A stretch of DNA of 64,000 nucleotides from Paraburkholderia sp. IMGN_8 (GTDB lineage: Bacteria; Pseudomonadota; Gammaproteobacteria; Burkholderiales; Burkholderiaceae), in assembly GCF_038050405.1 (NCBI RefSeq), contig NZ_CP150900.1:3534001-3598000 (forward strand). The letters run 5' to 3'. Position 1 is the first letter of the stretch, and every line of letters starts with the position of its first letter. Below the pieces are notes generated by a model. That model was not told where the DNA came from. It saw nothing but the letters and a program-made list of their open reading frames with translations, and searched no databases. The position numbers and the translations under genes were made by a program. Shown here in pieces: positions 17,004-27,276 of the stretch.

Positions 17004-17870
17004 GCGGCGATACGCCCACACCAGCATGACGATGCCCGCGAGAATCATCGGCAGCGAGAGCCATTGGCCCATCGAGAGGCCCATTGCCAGAAGCCCAAGG
17101 AAATCGTCCGGCTCACGCGCGAACTCCACCGTGAAGCGCGCGAGCCCGTAGCCGATCAGGAACACCGCCGAGATCGCGCCCATCGGCTTCGGTTTGCGCG
17201 AGAAGAAAAACAGCACGAAGAACAACGCGACGCCTTCGAGGGCAATCTCATACAACTCCGATGGATGGCGCGGCAGCATGTGATATTGCGCAAACACTTC
17301 GTTCAGATGCCACTGCGCGGCCAGTTGCGGATGCGCGGTAAGCCACGCGGCGTCATCGGGCGCGGCGCCCGGAAACAGCATCGCCCACGGCGCCGCCGGA
17401 TCGGTCACGCGCCCCCACAATTCGCCGTTGATGAAGTTGCCGAGGCGCCCTGCCGCGAGCCCCGTCGGCACCATCGGAGCGACGAAATCGGTGACTTGCA
17501 GCCACGAGCGCTTGCGTTGATACGCGAACAGCACCATCGCCAGCGTCACGCCGAGGAAGCCGCCGTGAAACGACATGCCGCCTTCCCACACCTTGAAGAT
17601 GTCGAGCGGATGCGCGAAATAGAAACTCGCCTTATAGAACAGCACATAGCCGAGCCGGCCCCCGAGAATGGTGCCGATCACGCCGTAGAACAGCATGTCG
17701 TCGATGTCTTTGACGGTCCAGCCTTGCGCGGCGACGTACGGCAAACGCAGCCGCAGCCGGCCGACGACGATCGCCGCGATAAACGCGACGAGGTACATCA
17801 GTCCATACCAGCGCACAGCGAGCGGCCCCAGATGAATGGCAACGGGGTCGAAATTCGGGTGAATGAGCAT
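16965..17870 (-). CDS. lgt: Prolipoprotein diacylglyceryl transferase
   Basis: First enzyme of lipoprotein maturation: it moves diacylglycerol from phosphatidylglycerol to the lipobox Cys. 301 residues with about seven membrane helices. The Lgt signature [14 protein letters not shown] is visible, with [14 protein letters not shown] and HPSELYE, and the N-terminus [26 protein letters not shown] (parts quoted) is typical. It is a single gene facing the SIMPL gene. Its 3' end is duplicated in the spacer. Confidence 0.96.
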   Translation of the reverse strand: MLIHPNFDPVAIHLGPLAVRWYGLMYLVAFIAAIVVGRLRLRLPYVAAQGWTVKDIDDMLFYGVIGTILGGRLGYVLFYKASFYFAHPLDIFKVWEGGMSFHGGFLGVTLAMVLFAYQRKRSWLQVTDFVAPMVPTGLAAGRLGNFINGELWGRVTDPAAPWAMLFPGAAPDDAAWLTAHPQLAAQWHLNEVFAQYHMLPRHPSELYEIALEGVALFFVLFFFSRKPKPMGAISAVFLIGYGLARFTVEFAREPDDFLGLLAMGLSMGQWLSLPMILAGIVMLVWAYRRARRQQAQAVGAN

Positions 17871-17983
17871 CGTGTTGTTATGGGCAGTTCAGGTTCAGAA
17901 GCGGATTTTCCAGTAGCGGGCGGCGCGCGCATCATGCGGCGCATGCATTGGACGGTTCGGCGTGAAATGCGTTCGCGACGCGC

Positions 17984-18964
17984 CTATCGAAGCGACCCAG
18001 GCGACGCAACAACCTGCGCCTCGACCGTGGCCGCATGCGCGCGCACGATCTCGATGAAGCCGGCCAACACCGGGCTCACCTCCGCCGTGCGCCAGACGAG
18101 TCCCGTCTCGATCGCCGGCACCGACTCGGAGAGCGGCCGGTACACGACACCGGTGCGGCGCAGATTACGCAACGATTGCGGCACCAGTGCGACACCCATT
18201 CCGGCCGACACGAGGCTCACGATCGTCTGCATCTGAATCGCCTCCTGCCCGACCCGGGGCGCGAGGCCCGCCACGCCGTAGCAATCCATAATGATGTCAT
18301 AAAAGCCTGGCGCCAGACGTCTTGGGAAGATGACGAGCGGCGCATCGGCGACGTCGCGCAGGCTGATCGGCGTGTCCAGCCACTCGGCGCGCGCTTCGGC
18401 AGCGCCGCCCACGCGCGCCGCCATGTCCGACGACATCGCGATCACCAGCGGTTCGCGCGCGATCGGCAGCCATGAGAGCTGGGTGGCGTGCCGCGACGGC
18501 AGCGGCGCGATCACCAGCCCCGCATCGATGCGCCCGGCTACCAGTTCGTCGACCTGCACGTCGCTGGTCGCCTCGGTCAACTCCAGCCGCACGCGCGGAT
18601 GACGCGCGCCGAAATCGCGCAGCAACAGCGGCAGCAGGCCGTAATCCGCCGTGGAGACGAACGCCAGCGACAATACGCCCGCTTCGCCGCGCGCCAGACT
18701 CTGCGCCAACGGCCGCAGCCCCTCGGCGCTCGCCAGCAGGCGCTGCACTTCGGGCAGCAGATCCGCGCCCACCGGCGTCAGTTCGACCGAGCGCTTGGTG
18801 CGCGCGAACAGCGCGACGCCGAGCGTCTCCTCCAGCGCGCGAATGGCCTGCGACAACGGCGGCTGCGTCATCGAGAGGCGCGCGGCCGCCCGCCCGAAGT
18901 GCTTTTCTTCGGCGACGGTGACGAAATAGCGCAACTGGCGCAGGTCTGGGATAGCAGGCAACAT
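17984..18964 (-). CDS. LysR-type transcriptional regulator
   Basis: 326 residues: N-terminal LysR helix-turn-helix (LRQLRYFVTVAEEKHFGRAA, then LSMTQPPLSQAIRALEETLG) and a periplasmic-binding-like effector domain. It is read away from ilvD, 201 bases apart. LysR proteins commonly control the gene on the other side, so ilvD is the likely target; the effector is unknown. Two direct TAATATATT copies lie just before the start. Confidence 0.9.
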   Translation of the reverse strand: MLPAIPDLRQLRYFVTVAEEKHFGRAAARLSMTQPPLSQAIRALEETLGVALFARTKRSVELTPVGADLLPEVQRLLASAEGLRPLAQSLARGEAGVLSLAFVSTADYGLLPLLLRDFGARHPRVRLELTEATSDVQVDELVAGRIDAGLVIAPLPSRHATQLSWLPIAREPLVIAMSSDMAARVGGAAEARAEWLDTPISLRDVADAPLVIFPRRLAPGFYDIIMDCYGVAGLAPRVGQEAIQMQTIVSLVSAGMGVALVPQSLRNLRRTGVVYRPLSESVPAIETGLVWRTAEVSPVLAGFIEIVRAHAATVEAQVVASPGSLR

Positions 18965-19165
18965 GATTAATATATTTTACGACCTAATCCAGCCTGAATA
19001 ATATATTGGACACGCGCTTCGCAAAACTGCATCCTTGCGCGACACGTCGGAACTAAACTGGACTGACGTAGCCGGCGAGCCTCCCGCCGCGCGCGAGGCA
19101 GCGAAACAGCAAAGCGCGCAGCGAACCCGCCGCACAGATCAAAACAAAACAGATTGGAGTTCCCC
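18965..19165. promoter_or_regulatory. Divergent LysR-ilvD control region
   Basis: A 200-base spacer much richer in A+T than its surroundings near the LysR start. TAATATATT occurs at 18968-18976 and 18999-19007, 31 bases apart, or about three helical turns. This suits two dimers of a LysR regulator on one face of the DNA. GGAG at 19156-19159 serves ilvD. Confidence 0.55.
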
Positions 19166-20839
19166 ATGGCATACAACCGTCGTTCGAAGAACATCACGCA
19201 AGGCGTGGCGCGTTCGCCGAACCGCTCGATGTACTACGCACTCGGCTATCAGAAGGAAGATTTCGACAAGCCGATGATCGGCATCGCCAACGGTCACTCG
19301 ACCATCACGCCGTGTAACGCCGGCCTGCAGCGTCTGGCCGACGCGGCAGTCGTCGCGGTCAAGGGTGCCGACGCGAATCCGCAGATCTTCGGCACGCCGA
19401 CGATCTCGGACGGCATGTCGATGGGCACTGAAGGCATGAAGTACTCGCTGGTGTCGCGCGAAGTGATCGCCGACTGCATCGAGACCTGCGTGCAAGGCCA
19501 ATGGATGGACGGCGTGGTCGTGATCGGCGGCTGCGACAAGAACATGCCGGGCGGCATGATCGGCCTCGCGCGCATGAACGTGCCGGGCATCTACGTGTAT
19601 GGCGGCACGATCCGTCCGGGCAACTGGAAGGGGACGGACCTGACCATCGTGTCGTCGTTCGAAGCGGTCGGCGAATTCACGGCAGGCCGGATGTCGCAGG
19701 AAGATTTCGAAGGGGTCGAAAAGAACGCATGCCCGTCGACGGGTTCGTGCGGCGGCATGTACACCGCCAACACGATGAGCTCGTCGTTTGAAGCACTGGG
19801 CATGTCGCTGCTGTATTCGTCGACGATGGCCAATCCGGACCAGGAAAAGGTCGACTCGGCGGCCGAATCGGCGCGCGTGCTGGTCGAAGCGGTCAAGAAG
19901 GACCTGAAGCCGCGCGACATCATCACGAAGAAGTCGATCGAAAACGCCGTGGCCGTGATCATGGCGACCGGCGGTTCGACCAACGCCGTGCTGCATTATC
20001 TGGCGATCGCGCACGCGGCCGAGGTGGAATGGAGCATCGAAGACTTCGAGCGCATGCGCAAGAAAGTGCCGGTGATCTGCAACCTGAAGCCGTCGGGCCA
20101 GTTCGTCGCGACCGATCTGCATAAAGCAGGCGGCATTCCGCAAGTCATGAAGATTCTGCTCGACGCAGGTCTCTTGCACGGCGATTGCATCACGATCACC
20201 GGCAAGACGCTGGCCGAAGAACTGAAGGACGTGCCAAGCAAGCCGCGCGCCGATCAGCAGGTGATTTTCCCGATCGAGAAGGCGCTGTACAAGGAAGGCC
20301 ACCTCGCGATCCTGAAGGGCAACCTGGCACCGGACGGCGCCGTCGCCAAGATCACCGGCCTGAAGAACCCGGTCATCACCGGCCCGGCCCGCGTGTTCGA
20401 CGACGAGCAAAGTGCGCTGGAAGCGATCCTGGCCGACAAGATCAAGGCCGGCGACGTCGTCGTGCTGCGCTACCTCGGTCCGAAGGGCGGCCCCGGCATG
20501 CCGGAAATGCTCGCCCCCACTTCGGCGATCATCGGCAAGGGCCTCGGCGAAACCGTGGGCCTGATCACCGACGGCCGCTTCTCGGGCGGCACGTGGGGCA
20601 TGGTGGTCGGTCACGTCGCACCGGAAGCGTTTGTGGGCGGCACGATCGCATTCGTGCAGGAAGGCGATTCGATCACGATCGATGCGCACAAGCTGCTGCT
20701 GCAACTGAACATCGACGACGCCGAACTGGAACGCCGCCGCGCCGCATGGCAAGCGCCGAAGCCGCGTTACACGCGTGGCGTGCTGGCGAAGTACTCCGCG
20801 TTGGCGCTGCCGGCCAACAAGGGCGCTGTCACGGGCTGA
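19166..20839 (+). CDS. ilvD: Dihydroxy-acid dehydratase
   Basis: Third step of isoleucine and valine synthesis: dehydrates dihydroxy acids to 2-keto acids, using an Fe-S cluster and Mg. 557 residues. The cluster cysteines are visible in [11 protein letters not shown] and [17 protein letters not shown], with [15 protein letters not shown] and [15 protein letters not shown] later. The start is the ATG at 19166 ([13 protein letters not shown]), since GGAG lies seven bases upstream; a TTG at 19154 would put that site inside the gene. Confidence 0.97.
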   Translation: MAYNRRSKNITQGVARSPNRSMYYALGYQKEDFDKPMIGIANGHSTITPCNAGLQRLADAAVVAVKGADANPQIFGTPTISDGMSMGTEGMKYSLVSREVIADCIETCVQGQWMDGVVVIGGCDKNMPGGMIGLARMNVPGIYVYGGTIRPGNWKGTDLTIVSSFEAVGEFTAGRMSQEDFEGVEKNACPSTGSCGGMYTANTMSSSFEALGMSLLYSSTMANPDQEKVDSAAESARVLVEAVKKDLKPRDIITKKSIENAVAVIMATGGSTNAVLHYLAIAHAAEVEWSIEDFERMRKKVPVICNLKPSGQFVATDLHKAGGIPQVMKILLDAGLLHGDCITITGKTLAEELKDVPSKPRADQQVIFPIEKALYKEGHLAILKGNLAPDGAVAKITGLKNPVITGPARVFDDEQSALEAILADKIKAGDVVVLRYLGPKGGPGMPEMLAPTSAIIGKGLGETVGLITDGRFSGGTWGMVVGHVAPEAFVGGTIAFVQEGDSITIDAHKLLLQLNIDDAELERRRAAWQAPKPRYTRGVLAKYSALALPANKGAVTG

Positions 20840-20936
20840 TCGCGCATCGAGCATGCGCAGATTCGCCTCGATTCGAGGCGGATTAACGCACCGCCCGGCG
20901 CTACGAAGAAGCCACATAAGAGCCACATAAGAGCGC

Positions 20937-20970
20937 AAAGGGGCGCACGGAATACCGTGCGCCCCTTTCC
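20937..20970 (+). terminator. Intrinsic terminator after ilvD
   Basis: AAAGGGGCGCACGG and CCGTGCGCCCCTTT form a perfect 14-base stem around AATA, followed by TCCTTTTAT. A TATAAT box at 20974-20979 just behind it might be a -10 element for the cytochrome gene, without a clear -35. Confidence 0.88.
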
Positions 20971-21021
20971 TTTTATAATGCCTGAACCACGAGTCGGGCA
21001 CCTGCACCGACGGAGACCATA

Positions 21022-21360
21022 ATGAAATCAATGTCGTATGCAGCGCTTGCGGTGGCCAGTGTGTTGATCGCCGCATCAGGCGCGGGCAGTTCGGCGCACG
21101 CGGAGGCCGCTCAAGGCCTCGCGCTTGCCCAGCAGCAGAACTGCATGAGCTGTCACTCGGTGACGCGTCCAATCATGGGGCCGGCGCTGCACGATGTCGC
21201 CGCGAAATATTCCGGACGCGAAGATGCCGCTACGTATCTGAAGCACAAGATTATGGATGGCAGCACGGGCGTGTGGGGAGCGGTGCCGATGCCCGCGAAT
21301 ACGCAACTCACGCCCGATCAGGCGGCCTTGCTGGCGAGCTGGGTATTGACACTTAAATGA
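21022..21360 (+). CDS. Small c-type cytochrome (class I)
   Basis: 112 residues with a signal peptide (cleavage near AHAEA), so the product is periplasmic. One heme site, C41-M-S-C44-H45, and a probable axial Met at 90 in VPMPANTQL place it in the cytochrome c551/c552/c5 class of soluble electron carriers. Partners are not encoded nearby. A single gene. Confidence 0.9.
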   Translation: MKSMSYAALAVASVLIAASGAGSSAHAEAAQGLALAQQQNCMSCHSVTRPIMGPALHDVAAKYSGREDAATYLKHKIMDGSTGVWGAVPMPANTQLTPDQAALLASWVLTLK

Positions 21361-21374
21361 AGACGCTTAAATAA

Positions 21375-21405
21375 AAAAGGCGCCCGGATAAAGAAGCGCC
21401 CTCTT
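21375..21405. terminator. Possible terminator between cytochrome c and DUF2486 genes
   Basis: AAAAAAGGCGC and GCGCCCTCTT flank an 11-base loop, with only five to six strong pairs. It lies between two converging genes, where a bidirectional terminator is expected. Confidence 0.45.
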
Positions 21406-21411
21406 CCCTGT

Positions 21412-22044
21412 TTAAGCGCTGCCCGAGCGCCGCGCGATCTCTTCCTCTACCGCTTCACGTGCCCAACCGGTCATTTCCGCCTCCAGCGTCAGCGCCACTT
21501 CGCGCGTGATCTGGTTGACGAGCCATGCGGTGTGCTCCTGCAACGCGTCTCGGCAGCGCGCTTCGATAAGGCCGCGCCCCTCTCCCGTCAGGAAGCTCGC
21601 GAACCTTCCGCGCAGACGTTCGGCGATCGCATCGGCATCGAGGTTCGCATGAGCCGGAGCCGGTGCCTCGTGCACGAAATCCGGCGGCACGACCGCACCG
21701 GCCTCGATCGGCGCACGCGGCTCAGCCCGATCGAACACCCCCGCTGACGGCGCGGCGAACGCAGGCTCTCGCCCGTGCTCCGCTTCAATGGCCTTTGACG
21801 ACTTATGCGGTTTTTTTGCGCGTACATGCGGTTGCGGCGCGAGCGTGGGCTCGGTTGCATGCGCGGGCTCCGGTGCAAGGGTCGGTTCTTGCACAAAAGT
21901 CGGTTCTTGCGCAGTGGCGGGTTCGCGCGCCGGCTGCGTCGACGGTGCGGCCGTATCGCTTTGCGCGTGGCGCGCCTGAGCGGGATCGCCCTGCACGAGA
22001 ATCTCGTGCAGAACGGGGATCGATTTATCGTGGGGATCGGACAC
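21412..22044 (-). CDS. DUF2486 family protein
   Basis: 210 residues of unknown function, a family I know from Burkholderia beside holC. The N-terminus reads SDPHDKSIPVLHEILVQGD. The middle is low complexity, with six or seven short EPxxxxEP-like units between residues 35 and 80. The C-terminal 80 residues are probably helical (ERLRGRFASFLTGEGRGLIE). I use the GTG at 22044 because GGAGG lies nine bases before it; the frame is open to 22098 but that part looks non-coding. It follows holC by 104 bases. Confidence 0.78.
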   Translation of the reverse strand: MSDPHDKSIPVLHEILVQGDPAQARHAQSDTAAPSTQPAREPATAQEPTFVQEPTLAPEPAHATEPTLAPQPHVRAKKPHKSSKAIEAEHGREPAFAAPSAGVFDRAEPRAPIEAGAVVPPDFVHEAPAPAHANLDADAIAERLRGRFASFLTGEGRGLIEARCRDALQEHTAWLVNQITREVALTLEAEMTGWAREAVEEEIARRSGSA

Positions 22045-22148
22045 GCGCAGCCTCCGTTTGGTGGGTCGAAGCTGAGGCAGACCGCGCACGCGCCGCATTC
22101 GACACGATAAGGCACGAAGATACGACGCGGCGCGGCACGGGATGAAAG

Positions 22149-22565
22149 CTAGCTGCCTTGCTTGTAGTTGTTCAAAGCATAGCCGCGATCGCGGTAGAAA
22201 CGATAGCGTTCGCGGCCCGCAGCGAGTTCGTCGTGCGTGTTACCGACCACTTCCAGCAATCTTTCGAAGCGCGCGAACTGCGCCGGTACCGAAGCGCCGA
22301 GATTGAGCAACACCTGATGGTGCGGCACATCATCGAGATTCGACGCCAGCACGATCGGCGTTTCTCCGGCGAGCGGCGAGCCCGCCATGCAATGCGGCAC
22401 GAAGTCGAGCGGCGAGAATGTCCACAGCTGCTCGTCGACAGCCCGCAAGCGCGGCGGCTCGGCCAGCACGATGGTCGGCTGGCCCGCCAGATACGCCTTG
22501 CGGATCAGGCGGCACGCATACAGCAACGAATCGCCGACGTTCGAGTGAAAGTCGATTCTCGTCAT
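22149..22565 (-). CDS. holC: DNA polymerase III subunit chi
   Basis: 138 residues. HolC links the clamp loader (through psi) to SSB on the lagging strand. Typical stretches are MTRIDFHSNVGDSLLYACRL at the start, then LWTFSPLDFVPHC and PIVLASNLDDVPHHQVLLNL. It lies 43 bases after pepA in the same direction, the common pepA-holC order of proteobacteria. Confidence 0.93.
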   Translation of the reverse strand: MTRIDFHSNVGDSLLYACRLIRKAYLAGQPTIVLAEPPRLRAVDEQLWTFSPLDFVPHCMAGSPLAGETPIVLASNLDDVPHHQVLLNLGASVPAQFARFERLLEVVGNTHDELAAGRERYRFYRDRGYALNNYKQGS

Positions 22566-22608
22566 CGGCGGCTCCGCTTTGCGTCTACCGCAACTTTACT
22601 GCAATGCG

Positions 22609-24120
22609 TCATTGTGCGGCGCGGTCGATCAGGAACTGCGCGAGCAACGGCACCGGGCGGCCAGTGGCGCCCTTCGCCGCGCCGCTCCTCCACGCCGTGC
22701 CGGCGATGTCCAGATGCGCCCACGGATACGCTTCGGCGAAACGCGACAGGAAGCACGCCGCCGTCACGCTGCCCGCCGGACGGCCGCCGATGTTGGCAAG
22801 GTCCGCGAAGTTCGACTTGAGCTGCTCCTGATACTCCTCGTCGAGCGGCAGACGCCAGGCCGGATCGGACGCTTCACGCGACGCGTCGAGCAGCTCGCCC
22901 GCCAGCGCGTCGTCTTTCGAGAACAAACCGCTGTTGTGATGGCCCAGCGCGATGATGCAGGCACCCGTCAGCGTGGCGATGTCGATCACCGCTGCCGGCT
23001 TGAAGCGCTCGGCATAAGTCAGCGCGTCGCACAGGATCAGCCGGCCTTCGGCGTCCGTGTTCAGCACTTCGATCGTCAGGCCCTTCATGCTGGTGACGAT
23101 GTCGCCCGGCTTGGTGGCGGTAGCCGACGGCACGTTCTCGACAGCCGGAATGATGCCGACGACGTTGATCTTCAGGCCCATTTCGGCGACTGCGCGCAAC
23201 GTGCCCAGCACCGAACCGGCGCCGCACATGTCGTACTTCATCTCGTCCATGCCTTCGCCCGGCTTGAGCGAAATGCCGCCGGTGTCGAACGTGACGCCCT
23301 TGCCGACCAGCACCACCGGCGCGGCTTTCGCGGCACCGCCGTGGTACTGCAGCACGATGAACTGCGCCGGTTCGACCGAGCCGGCCGTGACCGACAGGAA
23401 CGAGCCCATCTTGAGCGCTTCAGCCTGCTTTTCGCCGAGCACTTCGACCTTCAGCTTCCAGTCCCTGGCGAGCTTCTTCGCGGTGTTGGCGAGGTAGGTC
23501 GGCGTGCAGACGTTGCTCGGCAGGTTGCCGAGGTCGCGCGTCAGATCCATGCCGTTGGCAAGCGCGGCGCCCTGCTTCGCGGCGAGCTTGGCGGCTTTCT
23601 CGTCGCCGGTATTGACGCTGAAGACGATGCGCTTCAACGCGCGCGCCGAATTGTCCGGCTTGCTCTTCATCTGCGTGAACTTGTAGGTCAGCTCGCGCAG
23701 CGCTAGGATCGCGGCGCGCACGCCCCAATCGGCCGAGCGCTCGAGGATCGGCAGTTGTGCGAGCGTGAAGGTGACCTGGACGATCTTGGTGGGGAGCAAT
23801 GCGCGCCAGGCGGCCCGCACGGCTTCGCCGTAGGCTTTCTGGCTGAAAGCATCCTGTTTGCCGAGGCCGACCAGCAGCACGCGCGAGGCGCCGATGCCGG
23901 ACACTTCGTGCAGGAACAGCGTGGTGCCGGCCTTGCCGTCCATGTCGCCGGCTTTGATGATGCGGGTCAACAGGCCCTTGGTAGCCGCGTCGATTTCCAG
24001 CGCAGCGCCCGAGAGCGTTTGCGACTCGAACACGCCGATTACGATGCAATCGGATTTCCCGGTCAGGAAACCGTTTGACGAGCCTTTGGTCCAATCACAG
24101 GCTTTTATGCTAAAGTCCAT
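22609..24120 (-). CDS. pepA: Leucyl aminopeptidase (M17)
   Basis: 503 residues. The C-terminal M17 domain shows the metal and active-site stretches [29 protein letters not shown] and the signature [14 protein letters not shown]. It is a cytosolic hexameric two-metal peptidase and in some bacteria also binds DNA. The start is the ATG at 24120 ([10 protein letters not shown]); the open frame beyond runs into the lptF spacer. It is divergent from lptF, a conserved arrangement in proteobacteria. Confidence 0.96.
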   Translation of the reverse strand: MDFSIKACDWTKGSSNGFLTGKSDCIVIGVFESQTLSGAALEIDAATKGLLTRIIKAGDMDGKAGTTLFLHEVSGIGASRVLLVGLGKQDAFSQKAYGEAVRAAWRALLPTKIVQVTFTLAQLPILERSADWGVRAAILALRELTYKFTQMKSKPDNSARALKRIVFSVNTGDEKAAKLAAKQGAALANGMDLTRDLGNLPSNVCTPTYLANTAKKLARDWKLKVEVLGEKQAEALKMGSFLSVTAGSVEPAQFIVLQYHGGAAKAAPVVLVGKGVTFDTGGISLKPGEGMDEMKYDMCGAGSVLGTLRAVAEMGLKINVVGIIPAVENVPSATATKPGDIVTSMKGLTIEVLNTDAEGRLILCDALTYAERFKPAAVIDIATLTGACIIALGHHNSGLFSKDDALAGELLDASREASDPAWRLPLDEEYQEQLKSNFADLANIGGRPAGSVTAACFLSRFAEAYPWAHLDIAGTAWRSGAAKGATGRPVPLLAQFLIDRAAQ

Positions 24121-24257
24121 CGCGCTTGTCCTCGGATAAAATCTGGGCTTAGGATGAAAGCCGCAATTATCCGCTATTTTTCCCGCGGCGGCTGCACCGG
24201 GGGCGTGACGGGAAGCAATCCGCACGCCACTGAGAGCACCCCCTCTCATCATCAATA

Positions 24258-25358
24258 ATGATCTTCGAACGCTCCCTCCAGCGCGAACTCGCGTATACGG
24301 CTGGTGCCGTGTTCATGGTTCTCCTCACGCTCGTGCTGACGACGATGATGATCCGCATCGTCGGCTTCGCAGCCTCGGGCGAGATCGATCCGCGCGACGT
24401 GCTGGTGCTGATCGGCCTGACCGTGATCGGCTATCTGGCGATCATGCTCGTCGCGACCCTGTTCGTGTCGATCCTGTTCGTCCTGACGCGGTGGTACAAA
24501 GACTCCGAGATGGTCGTGTGGCTGTCCTCGGGGGTCAGTTTGACCCGCTTCATCAAGCCAATCGGTATTTTCGCCACGCCGATCATCATCCTCATCATGT
24601 TTTTCGTGTTCGTCGGCTGGCCGTGGTCGAATCAGCAGAGCAAGCTGATCCGCGCGCGCTTCCAGCAGCGCGACGAGGTCTCGCTGCTGGCGCCGGGCCA
24701 GTTCCGCGAGTCGGCCACCAGCCACCGGGTGTTCTTCATCGAAAAGATGTCGCCCGATCAGGGGCACGTCGAGAACGTGTTCGTGACCAGCACCGAGAAC
24801 GGCAAGGTCAACGTGGTGGTGTCGAAGAACGGCCATACCGAGACGCATAAGAACGGCGACCGCTTCGTGGTGCTGGAAAACGGCCGCCGCTACGACGGCG
24901 AACCGGGGCACCCGGATTTCCGCATCATGGAGTTCGAGCGCTATGGCGTGAAGATCCAGAGCCAGCCGGTCGTCAGTACGCCGACCACCACCGGCACGCC
25001 AACGCTCGATCTGTTCCGCAATCCGACCCGCGAAAACCTCGCCGAATTTGCATGGCGCGCGGGGCTGCCGCTGATCGCGATCAACCTGGTGCTGCTGGCG
25101 ATTCCGCTTGCGCACCAGAACCCGCGGCGCAGCCGCACGATCAATCTGGTGATGGCCGTCCTGATCTATCTGACGTATTCGAATCTGTTGAACGTGGTGC
25201 AGTCGTGGATCGAGCAAGGCAAGATGTCTTTCGGGGTTGGGCTCGTGAGCTTGCACATCCTGGTGGCGGTGGTCGTCGCGTTCATCTTCTGGCTGCGCGT
25301 GCGCAATCGGCCGCTGTTCACGCGGGCGATGTTCAGCCGTTCGTCGCAGGGAGCCTGA
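24258..25358 (+). CDS. lptF: LPS export ABC transporter permease LptF
   Basis: Inner-membrane half of the LptB2FG machine that lifts lipopolysaccharide out of the inner membrane. 366 residues with three helices at each end and a periplasmic beta domain between about 130 and 260. The start [20 protein letters not shown] and the [19 protein letters not shown] block are typical. Three bases separate its stop from lptG. Confidence 0.95.
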   Translation: MIFERSLQRELAYTAGAVFMVLLTLVLTTMMIRIVGFAASGEIDPRDVLVLIGLTVIGYLAIMLVATLFVSILFVLTRWYKDSEMVVWLSSGVSLTRFIKPIGIFATPIIILIMFFVFVGWPWSNQQSKLIRARFQQRDEVSLLAPGQFRESATSHRVFFIEKMSPDQGHVENVFVTSTENGKVNVVVSKNGHTETHKNGDRFVVLENGRRYDGEPGHPDFRIMEFERYGVKIQSQPVVSTPTTTGTPTLDLFRNPTRENLAEFAWRAGLPLIAINLVLLAIPLAHQNPRRSRTINLVMAVLIYLTYSNLLNVVQSWIEQGKMSFGVGLVSLHILVAVVVAFIFWLRVRNRPLFTRAMFSRSSQGA

Positions 25359-25361
25359 CCG

Positions 25362-26510
25362 ATGCGCATCTATGAAAAGTACTTCGCGCGTCAGGTTTAC
25401 CTCACGTTCGTCTTTATTCTGTTCGCGTTTTCGGGCCTGTTCTTCTTCTTCGACCTGATCAACGAACTAAACTCCGTCGGCCACGGCAACTACAAGTTCC
25501 AGTACGCGGTGCTGCGCGTCGCCTTGCAGACGCCGTCGCGTTTCTACGAAATCATTCCGGTGGCTGCGCTGATCAGCGCGATCTACGTATTCGCGCAGAT
25601 GGCGGCGAACTCCGAGTACACGATTTTCCGCGTGTCGGGCCTCGCGACCAATCAGGCGCTGCGCTCGCTGCTGAAGATCGGCATTCCGCTGGTGTTCCTG
25701 ACCTACCTGATCGGCGAAGTGGTCGGTCCGTACACGGATCAGTTGTCGGAACGCGTACGGCTGGAGGCGTTGGGGTCGTCGGTATCGAGCAATTTCGAGT
25801 CGGGCGTCTGGGTGAAGGACACGCTCACCGCGCGCGCGGACGGCGAGCAGGTGACGCGTTTTGTGAACGTCGGCGAGCTGAAGCCCGACGCGACCATCAG
25901 CAACGTGCGGATTTACGAGTTCGATTCGAAGTTCCGGCTCTCGAACGTGCGGATGGCGAAAAGCGGCACGTACCAGCCGCCGGGGCATTGGCAACTGACC
26001 GGCGTGACCGATACCCAATTGTTCGACGTCCCCCCTCCTCCGGGCACCCCGACCGACGTGTTGAATCCGGTGTATCGCGCGAAGCAGGTGGAATTGCCCG
26101 AGTATTCGTTGCGCTCGGAACTGACGCCGCAGATTTTGTCTGTGCTGCTGGTGTCGCCTGACCGGATGTCGATGTTCAACCTGTTCCGTTACATCCAGCA
26201 TTTGACCGAGAATCGTCAGGACACCCAGCGGTATGAGATTGCGCTGTGGCGCAAGCTGCTGTATCCGTTTGCGGTATTCGTGATGCTGGTGTTGTCGTTG
26301 CCGTTTGCGTATTTGCATACGCGGGCCGGCGTGGTTGGTGTGAAGGTTTTCGGCGGGATTATGCTGGGGATGAGTTTTCAGCTGTTCAATACGCTGTTCT
26401 CGCATATCGGCACGTTGAATACCTGGCCGGCGCCGTTGACTGCGGCTACGCCTGGGTTGGTGTATCTGGTGCTGGGGCTGGTTGGGTTGAGGTGGGTTGA
26501 TCGCCATTAG
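25362..26510 (+). CDS. lptG: LPS export ABC transporter permease LptG
   Basis: The LptF partner. 382 residues with the same six-helix plus periplasmic-domain layout: MRIYEKYFARQVYLTFVFIL at the start and PFAYLHTRAGVVGVKVFGGI near the end. The last 250 bases shift to unusually G- and T-rich codons (GGG, TTG, GTT), unlike the first part. This shift rises toward the repeat element at 26.9 kb. Confidence 0.95.
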   Translation: MRIYEKYFARQVYLTFVFILFAFSGLFFFFDLINELNSVGHGNYKFQYAVLRVALQTPSRFYEIIPVAALISAIYVFAQMAANSEYTIFRVSGLATNQALRSLLKIGIPLVFLTYLIGEVVGPYTDQLSERVRLEALGSSVSSNFESGVWVKDTLTARADGEQVTRFVNVGELKPDATISNVRIYEFDSKFRLSNVRMAKSGTYQPPGHWQLTGVTDTQLFDVPPPPGTPTDVLNPVYRAKQVELPEYSLRSELTPQILSVLLVSPDRMSMFNLFRYIQHLTENRQDTQRYEIALWRKLLYPFAVFVMLVLSLPFAYLHTRAGVVGVKVFGGIMLGMSFQLFNTLFSHIGTLNTWPAPLTAATPGLVYLVLGLVGLRWVDRH

Positions 26511-26521
26511 GAGCCTTTGTC

Positions 26522-26890
26522 ATGGCTACGCATGGGATGGTGTTGTTCGCGCATGGCGCGAGAGATGTTCGCTGGCGCGAGCCGTTTGAGAGGTTGGCCG
26601 ATAAGGTTCGCGGTAGTGCTGCCGCTGGGCCGGTTTTGCTGGCTTTTCTCGAGTTGATGGAGCCTGATCTGCCTACAGCTGTGGGTTCTCTTGTCTCCGA
26701 CGGGTGTTCTGCTGTTACCGTCGTGCCTGTGTTTTTTGGGCAAGGTGGGCATGTTAGGGCGGATTTACCTGCGGTGATTGAGCGCTGTCGCGGGTTGTAT
26801 CCCTCCATTGAGATTAAGTGCGCCACTGCCGTTGGCGAGGATGATTCTGTTCTCGATGCGGTGGCTAGTTATTGCCTTCGGCAGGTTTGA
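26522..26890 (+). CDS. cbiX: Small CbiX-type sirohydrochlorin chelatase
   Basis: 122 residues, the size of the short single-domain CbiX (CbiXS) proteins that work as dimers. The metal-site histidines are visible in VLFAHGARD near residue 11 and in FFGQGGHVRADLP near 78. It would insert Fe (for siroheme) or Co into sirohydrochlorin. It converges with the cobA/cys genes that make sirohydrochlorin and use siroheme, so iron chelation for CysI is likely. Codon use is strongly G- and T-rich, unlike most genes here. Confidence 0.85.
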   Translation: MATHGMVLFAHGARDVRWREPFERLADKVRGSAAAGPVLLAFLELMEPDLPTAVGSLVSDGCSAVTVVPVFFGQGGHVRADLPAVIERCRGLYPSIEIKCATAVGEDDSVLDAVASYCLRQV

Positions 26891-26892
26891 GG

Positions 26893-27188
26893 TTTTTGCC
26901 TTTGGCGGCGGCATTGTCTGTGTGCCTGCGGCGGTGGCCTTTCCTTGATTTGTTATTGGTTTATTAGCGTCGCCCCTGTGCGGGGCAGGCACTTACTTTC
27001 TTTGCCGCCGCAAAGAAAGTAAGCAAAGAAAGCGGCCCAAACCGCTAATTCTTAAGCGGGTCCCCTGGCTTGGAGGAGGCAGTGGAGCATCTGGAATCGG
27101 TGTTCTCGCACACTCCGCGTGAGTGACAAGGCAGTCATACTTCCGGCGGCGCTGCGCGCGCCGTAGCGGTAGTTCAAAAAACCATCGG
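26893..27188 (+). repeat. Dispersed repeat, left arm of composite A (type I inner end)
   Basis: It begins with TTTTTGCCTTTGGCGGCGGC, runs through TTATTGGTTTATTAGCG, a CGCCCCTGTGCGGGG block, a perfect hairpin at 26992-27023 (CTTACTTTCTTTGC / GCAAAGAAAGTAAG), AAACCGCTAATTCTTAAGCG and GGAGCATCTGGAATCGGTG, and ends in the type I module (GGCGGCGCTGCGCGCGCCG). Related arms occur at 27277, 45045, 52204, 52612 and 54645. No transposase is present. Confidence 0.9.
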
Positions 27189-27276
27189 TCTTCTTCGCGC
27201 TTGCGCGTTGGCTAAGCGCGGGCATGCGGTTGCGCGACTCGCGGCTGGGTAATCGGGCGCGCCGTAACAGTACTTC

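Noticed and set aside
19139..21172. Long minus-strand frame of 677 codons opposite ilvD
   Set aside because: A shadow frame caused by high GC in third codon positions; composition is rich in Arg, His and Gln, and no domain is recognisable. The same holds for 41622-43763 (+) and 32396-34258 (+).
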